Assembly: GCA_937980625.1 (NCBI GenBank)
Contig: CALJPJ010000170.1
Coordinates: 1 to 9,823, forward strand
Direction: 5' to 3'
Origin: an uncultured Bdellovibrionales bacterium
GTDB taxonomy: Bacteria > Bdellovibrionota > Bdellovibrionia > Bdellovibrionales > UBA1609
Length of the DNA: 9,823 bases
This document shows, piece after piece, positions 6,541 through 9,823 of the stretch (positions are counted from its first letter, which is position 1; every line of letters begins with the position of its first letter). The position numbers were made by a program, and so were the translations under genes. The notes below the pieces were generated by a model. It made no database searches and was not told the origin of the DNA. It saw only the letters and a program-made list of their open reading frames with translations.

Positions 6541-7322
6541 TTTTTCTCTCCCACCCAGTTTGGAGGTCTTTTCTCAAAAAAACTTGATAACCCCTCTTGG
6601 CCCTCTGAACTCACACGTCTTTGTGAAATTACTTTTGTAGTTTCGCCCTTTAAAGAAATAATTTTAGAGTGCTGAAATTTTTGAATCAGCTTTTTAGTCT
6701 CTCTAACTGCTTGCGGACCACTTTTTCTAAATCGATTAAGTAACTTCTCAATAGTTTCTTGGCAATCATTACTGTCACCAACATATTCAAGTAAAGAAGA
6801 GGATTGAGCTTCATTACTACCAAATAACTTTGCTGAAAGCATATATTCATTGGCTTTATTAAAATTCATCTTGGCTAAAACAAATGGGCTAATTACAGCT
6901 GGAGCCAAACCCAGCTTTACTTCACTAAAGCAAAACTTGGTTTCGTTATGAGCAACACCTATATCACAAATCGCAGCAAGGCCAGTTGCCCCCCCCATAA
7001 CATAGCCATGAAAGTACCCAACAACTGGCACTTCACAAGTTAAACCAGCATAAAACATATCAAATAATTTCTCTGAGTCTTTAATGTTTTCATCTAATGA
7101 AAAATTAACCATCGACTTCATCCAAGACAGGTCCGCCCCCGCACAAAAGCAATCCCCTTCACCATATAAATATACAGCGGAAATACTTTTCATTGAATTA
7201 GCTTTTACAAAAGCGTTTGTAATCAAACTTATCATTTCAGGATTAAAAGCATTTTTTTTCTCTGGCCTATTTAATTTAATCTCAAAAATTTTATTTTTAA
7301 TACTTGTAACTACCACACTCAT
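6537..7322 (-). CDS. liuC: Methylglutaconyl-CoA hydratase (enoyl-CoA hydratase family)
   Basis: A crotonase-fold enzyme expected to hydrate 3-methylglutaconyl-CoA to HMG-CoA, between the carboxylase and the lyase of the same operon. From ATG 7322 it has 261 residues, a normal length. Seen: NRPEKKNAF at 18-26, CAGADL at 60-65 (oxyanion hole), GYVMGGATGL at 106-115 (second oxyanion Gly), and FSEVKLGLAPAVISPFV at 132-148, with Glu134 the likely catalytic acid/base. The SEV-x-LGL-x-PA-x-ISP signature is typical of LiuC. The first crotonase Glu is replaced (GATGL instead of G-x-x-E-L), as in pseudomonad LiuC. An ATG at 7367 would overlap the carboxyltransferase gene by 44 bases and add 15 unlikely residues; AGGA six bases before ATG 7322 decides the start. 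It sits one base after the upstream stop. Confidence 0.92.
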   Translation of the reverse strand: MSVVVTSIKNKIFEIKLNRPEKKNAFNPEMISLITNAFVKANSMKSISAVYLYGEGDCFCAGADLSWMKSMVNFSLDENIKDSEKLFDMFYAGLTCEVPVVGYFHGYVMGGATGLAAICDIGVAHNETKFCFSEVKLGLAPAVISPFVLAKMNFNKANEYMLSAKLFGSNEAQSSSLLEYVGDSNDCQETIEKLLNRFRKSGPQAVRETKKLIQKFQHSKIISLKGETTKVISQRRVSSEGQEGLSSFFEKRPPNWVGEKN

Positions 7323-7323
7323 C

Positions 7324-8931
7324 TTACATCCTAAAAATAGCTTTAGTTTTTTCTGGCCACTCTGCATTTAAACTAGCTCTTATTCCTAGAGCGATATACT
7401 TACGAGTCTCTTTGGGGTCAATAATACCATCGTCCCAAATCCTTGCACTAGAGTAATAGGCAGAGCTTTCATTGCTATACTTTTCTAAAATTGGAGCTTT
7501 AAAATCTTGTTGCTGTTGAGCAGTCATTTGTTCATTTTTTCTTGCTAACTGATCCATTTTTACCGTTAATAAAACATTTGCCGCCTGTTCACCACCCATT
7601 ACAGAAATTTTAGCATTAGGCCACATCCACATTTGTCTTGGCTGATATGCTCTTCCACACATCCCATAATTTCCTGCACCATATGATCCACCAACAACTA
7701 CAGTAAACTTTGGAACTCTGGTATTACTCACTGCTGTTACAAGCTTGGCTCCATGCTTGGCAATACCTTCATTTTCATATTTTTTTCCAACCATAAAACC
7801 AGTTATATTTTGTAAAAACAGTAATGGTATTTTTCTTTGATCGCAAAGTTCAACAAAATGAGCCGCCTTTAAAGCACTTTCGCTAAATAACACACCATTA
7901 TTTGCCACTATACCAACGGGATAACCCCAAATATGGGCAAACCCTGTTACAATACTTGTGGCATAATTTTCTTTGAATTCATGAAACTCACTGCCATCAA
8001 CAACGCGAGCAATAATATCTTTTATATTAAATGGTTTTTTCGGGTCTTTAGAAACTACACCATAAATTTCATCACTTGAGTATTCAGGTTCAACCACAGG
8101 CTGTGTTTTCAATTGTGTTTTGGGTAATTTATTTAAATTTAAAATTATGTCTCTAGTTATTTCTAATGCATGCTCATCATCTTCTGCTAAATGATCCGTC
8201 ACACCACTGACACGACAGTGAACATCTGCACCACCTAACTCTTGCGAAGTTACAACTTCACCAGTAGCAGCCTTAACCAACGGCGGCCCACCTAAAAATA
8301 TAGTTCCAGTCCCTTTGACAATCACATTTTCATCACTCATTGCTGGAACATAAGCTCCACCCGCAGTGCAACTCCCCATCACCACTGCAATTTGCGAAAT
8401 ACCTTTAGCAGACATTTGTGCTTGGTTATAAAAAATACGACCAAAATGATCACGATCGGGAAAAACCTGGTCTTGCATAGGTAAAAATGCTCCACCACTA
8501 TCTACCAAGTATATACAAGGAAGATTATTTTCTAAGGCTACCTCTTGAGCACGTAAATGTTTTTTAACTGTCATGGGAAAATAAGTGCCCCCTTTGACAG
8601 TGGCATCATTTGCAACAATAACACACTCTTGCTCGTGAACAACACCAATGCCGGTTACTACTCCGGCTCCAGGCGCTTTATTTTCATACATTTTATGGGC
8701 TGCAAAGGTTGAAAACTCAAGAAACTGACTACCGTCATCGATGAGTAGGTTTATTCTTTCACGTGCAGTTAACTTACCCCTAGATTTATGTTTTTCAATA
8801 TTAGCCTGTCCCCCACCAAGTGTTACCTTCTCTTTTTCAGATAACATTTGTTTTACAAGACCAGACATATAAGCTTTATTTTCAGCAAACACCTCAGATG
8901 AGGTATCAATAGTAGATTCTATAAAAGACAC
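7324..8931 (-). CDS. liuB: Methylcrotonyl-CoA carboxylase carboxyltransferase (beta) subunit
   Basis: It transfers the carboxyl group from carboxybiotin to 3-methylcrotonyl-CoA, giving 3-methylglutaconyl-CoA. The 535 residues equal the usual LiuB length and form two crotonase-fold carboxyltransferase domains (about 30-280 and 290-535). Strong signatures are VDSGGAFLPMQDQVFPDRDH at 143-162, GSCTAGGAYVPAMSDE at 186-201, GGSYGAGNYGMCGRAYQPR at 414-432 and MWPNAKISVMGGEQAA at 436-451. Together they separate MCC from propionyl- or acetyl-CoA carboxyltransferases. The start is GTG with AGGGAG seven bases upstream; no nearby ATG fits the conserved N-terminus. It is the first gene of the operon, so its promoter should lie in the 220-base gap to the divergent gene. 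TATAAA on the minus strand (9010-9005) is a possible -10 but lacks a good -35. Confidence 0.95.
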   Translation of the reverse strand: MSFIESTIDTSSEVFAENKAYMSGLVKQMLSEKEKVTLGGGQANIEKHKSRGKLTARERINLLIDDGSQFLEFSTFAAHKMYENKAPGAGVVTGIGVVHEQECVIVANDATVKGGTYFPMTVKKHLRAQEVALENNLPCIYLVDSGGAFLPMQDQVFPDRDHFGRIFYNQAQMSAKGISQIAVVMGSCTAGGAYVPAMSDENVIVKGTGTIFLGGPPLVKAATGEVVTSQELGGADVHCRVSGVTDHLAEDDEHALEITRDIILNLNKLPKTQLKTQPVVEPEYSSDEIYGVVSKDPKKPFNIKDIIARVVDGSEFHEFKENYATSIVTGFAHIWGYPVGIVANNGVLFSESALKAAHFVELCDQRKIPLLFLQNITGFMVGKKYENEGIAKHGAKLVTAVSNTRVPKFTVVVGGSYGAGNYGMCGRAYQPRQMWMWPNAKISVMGGEQAANVLLTVKMDQLARKNEQMTAQQQQDFKAPILEKYSNESSAYYSSARIWDDGIIDPKETRKYIALGIRASLNAEWPEKTKAIFRM

Positions 8932-9114
8932 TTGTTTACTCCCTATTAATAGACCTGGAGAATCTACCCAAATATTAACTATTCGTCACTCTTTCCCCGT
9001 CCTATTTATAGTCTATGCTTTTAACCGCAGCTATAATTACAAATTCCTATAGATGCGTTGTATTAATAGCTTTGAAGCTGGTTTTAAATGGCAAAGAACC
9101 TTATATTATTCCTT

Positions 9115-9123
9115 TGCTATAAA
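9115..9123 (+). promoter_or_regulatory. Probable extended -10 promoter of the 9152 gene
   Basis: TGCTATAAA is an extended -10 (TG, one base, TATAAA) 28 bases before the GTG start. No clear -35 hexamer is present at 16-18 bases. The architecture is the same as at the panD promoter candidate. Transcription would start near 9130, giving a short leader with the Shine-Dalgarno AAAGGA at 9138-9143. Confidence 0.42.
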
Positions 9124-9151
9124 TAACCCAGATTGTTAAAGGATAATAATT

Positions 9152-9613
9152 GTGCGCTACATCAAACTCTTAATATTAAGCTTAATACTTTCTGTAACTT
9201 GGATTTGGGTGCAAAAGGACCAAAAAGTTTCTGAATTAGTTCATGCAGAAATCCAAGAAGACCTTAAACAGCTCATTGCCAACTATATAAAAAAACAACT
9301 TCCTGACTCAAAAAATATTATGTTTAAAAATATTTGGAGCGAAACAATAAGTGACGGCAAAGTTAAAGCCCACTTTAAGTATTCATTTGATGACTCAGAC
9401 AAAACAGCAGGAACTGCCGGCATTGCTGTTGATGGTTACGCAATTTTACATCAAAAAAATAAACGCCAAAATAATATTGATATTTGGACCCTTGAAGAAA
9501 TTCAAATTTTAAATAACCATATCACCTTTAAAGAAGGCTTAACACTAACTAAAGACTCTTTAAATGAAATTGAATCTACAGATGCTGATTCGGTCAATGA
9601 TGAAGATTTGTAG
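9152..9613 (+). CDS. Membrane-anchored protein of unknown function
   Basis: I do not recognise this family. The 153-residue product begins MRYIK, followed by a hydrophobic segment (about 5-20) that could be a signal anchor. No lipobox is present and there is no clear signal peptidase I site. Residues ~25-50 are predicted helical (EIQEDLKQLIANYIKK). The middle alternates strand-like segments (KVKAHFKYSF, GIAVDGYAIL, IDIWTLEEIQI). The tail from about 138 is strongly acidic (Glu/Asp/Ser/Thr). Most of the protein should face the periplasm or outer surface if residues 5-20 act as an N-terminal anchor. The start is GTG with AAAGGA eight bases upstream. Its stop overlaps the next gene's start by one base, so the two are probably translated together. 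It is divergent from the liu operon. Confidence 0.75.
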   Translation: MRYIKLLILSLILSVTWIWVQKDQKVSELVHAEIQEDLKQLIANYIKKQLPDSKNIMFKNIWSETISDGKVKAHFKYSFDDSDKTAGTAGIAVDGYAILHQKNKRQNNIDIWTLEEIQILNNHITFKEGLTLTKDSLNEIESTDADSVNDEDL

Positions 9614-9823
9614 TGAACACTAATTTTAATTTACCTAATAAATTTATTCAAATTGATTATGAAGGCTATTTTCACTTTGGTGAAAATCGTATTGAAGACC
9701 CTGAAAAAGGACGACGACTGCTTAACAGCCTTTTTATATCTGATACAAACCATATCTTAACAAAAATTGACGGCACAACAGCCTTGGTTGAGGCTTTTGA
9801 CCAACCTCTCATAGCCTTAAGTA
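9613..9823 (+). CDS. DUF1285-like protein, N-terminal part (cut by window end)
   Basis: The frame opens at GTG 9613 (TAGTG, overlapping the previous stop by one base) and stays open through 70 codons to the window edge. The visible part contains IQIDYEGYFHFGENRIEDPE, then RLLNSLF, then ILTKIDGTTALVEAFDQPLIAL. This resembles the start of DUF1285 proteins: a DG-x-W-x-H-x-G-x-x-I opening, L-x-x-LF, and a later x-x-VE-x-x-P-F strand. The match is made by eye and is loose; the Trp is Tyr-Phe here. Family function is not established. The one-base overlap supports co-expression with the membrane protein upstream. Confidence 0.6.
   Translation, partial: MNTNFNLPNKFIQIDYEGYFHFGENRIEDPEKGRRLLNSLFISDTNHILTKIDGTTALVEAFDQPLIALS

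Noticed and set aside
6419..6675. Two overlapping plus-strand open frames across the liuC/liuD junction
   Set aside because: Both are antisense to conserved coding sequence and overlap each other in different frames.
7084..7371. Plus-strand open frame with hydrophobic stretches, opposite the start of liuC
   Set aside because: The hydrophobic look comes from the reverse complement of Lys/Asn/Glu-rich AT codons; the real gene on the other strand is clear.
8943..9069. TATTAATAG occurring twice in the 220-base divergent spacer, once within the palindrome CTATTAATAG
   Set aside because: A nine-base AT-rich word repeated in an AT-rich spacer is within chance expectation, and the flanks do not match; not enough to call an operator.
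1..9823. tRNA, rRNA, CRISPR arrays, insertion sequences, phage or defence genes
   Set aside because: I saw no arrays of direct repeats, terminal inverted repeats, transposase or integrase motifs, or RNA gene signatures; nearly all bases are in identified protein-coding genes.

Overview
This is an AT-rich bacterial window, tightly packed, with no RNA genes, mobile elements or CRISPR visible. Two metabolic blocks dominate. The left block (bases 2-2764, + strand) makes coenzyme A precursors. It holds the 3' end of panC, then coaBC, coaX (type III pantothenate kinase) and panD. panC, coaBC and coaX overlap end to start. panD follows a 132-base gap that carries its own probable extended -10 promoter and a leader hairpin. 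Together they cover beta-alanine formation, pantothenate formation, its phosphorylation and conversion to 4'-phosphopantetheine.

The middle (2846-3812, + strand) holds two small lipoprotein genes that are diverged tandem paralogues. Both have a signal peptidase II lipobox, four further cysteines at matching places, and a C-terminal beta-strand pattern like the ASPM/SPD-2/Hydin or choice-of-anchor Ig-like repeats. Their function is unknown. The second seems best explained by an ATT start codon. They run head-on into the next operon with four bases between stop codons.

The right block (3817-8931, - strand) is a five-gene leucine/isovalerate degradation (liu) operon. In transcription order it encodes the methylcrotonyl-CoA carboxylase beta subunit, methylglutaconyl-CoA hydratase, biotin carboxylase, a separate biotin carrier protein and HMG-CoA lyase. 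This converts 3-methylcrotonyl-CoA to acetoacetate and acetyl-CoA. The isovaleryl-CoA dehydrogenase usual in such operons is not in the window. All junctions are overlaps or one-base gaps, so translational coupling is likely. The carboxylase alpha subunit is split inside its linker (BT) domain, at a run of four G that also forms the ribosome binding site of the downstream piece.

At the right end (9152-9823, + strand) a divergent pair begins: a small membrane-anchored protein of unknown function and, overlapping it by one base, a truncated gene that looks like the DUF1285 family.

Organism: the AT bias, frequent GTG/TTG starts, liu operon and small Ig-like lipoproteins would suit an AT-rich member of the Bdellovibrionota (Bacteriovorax-like). 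This is an inference from gene style only and is not secure.
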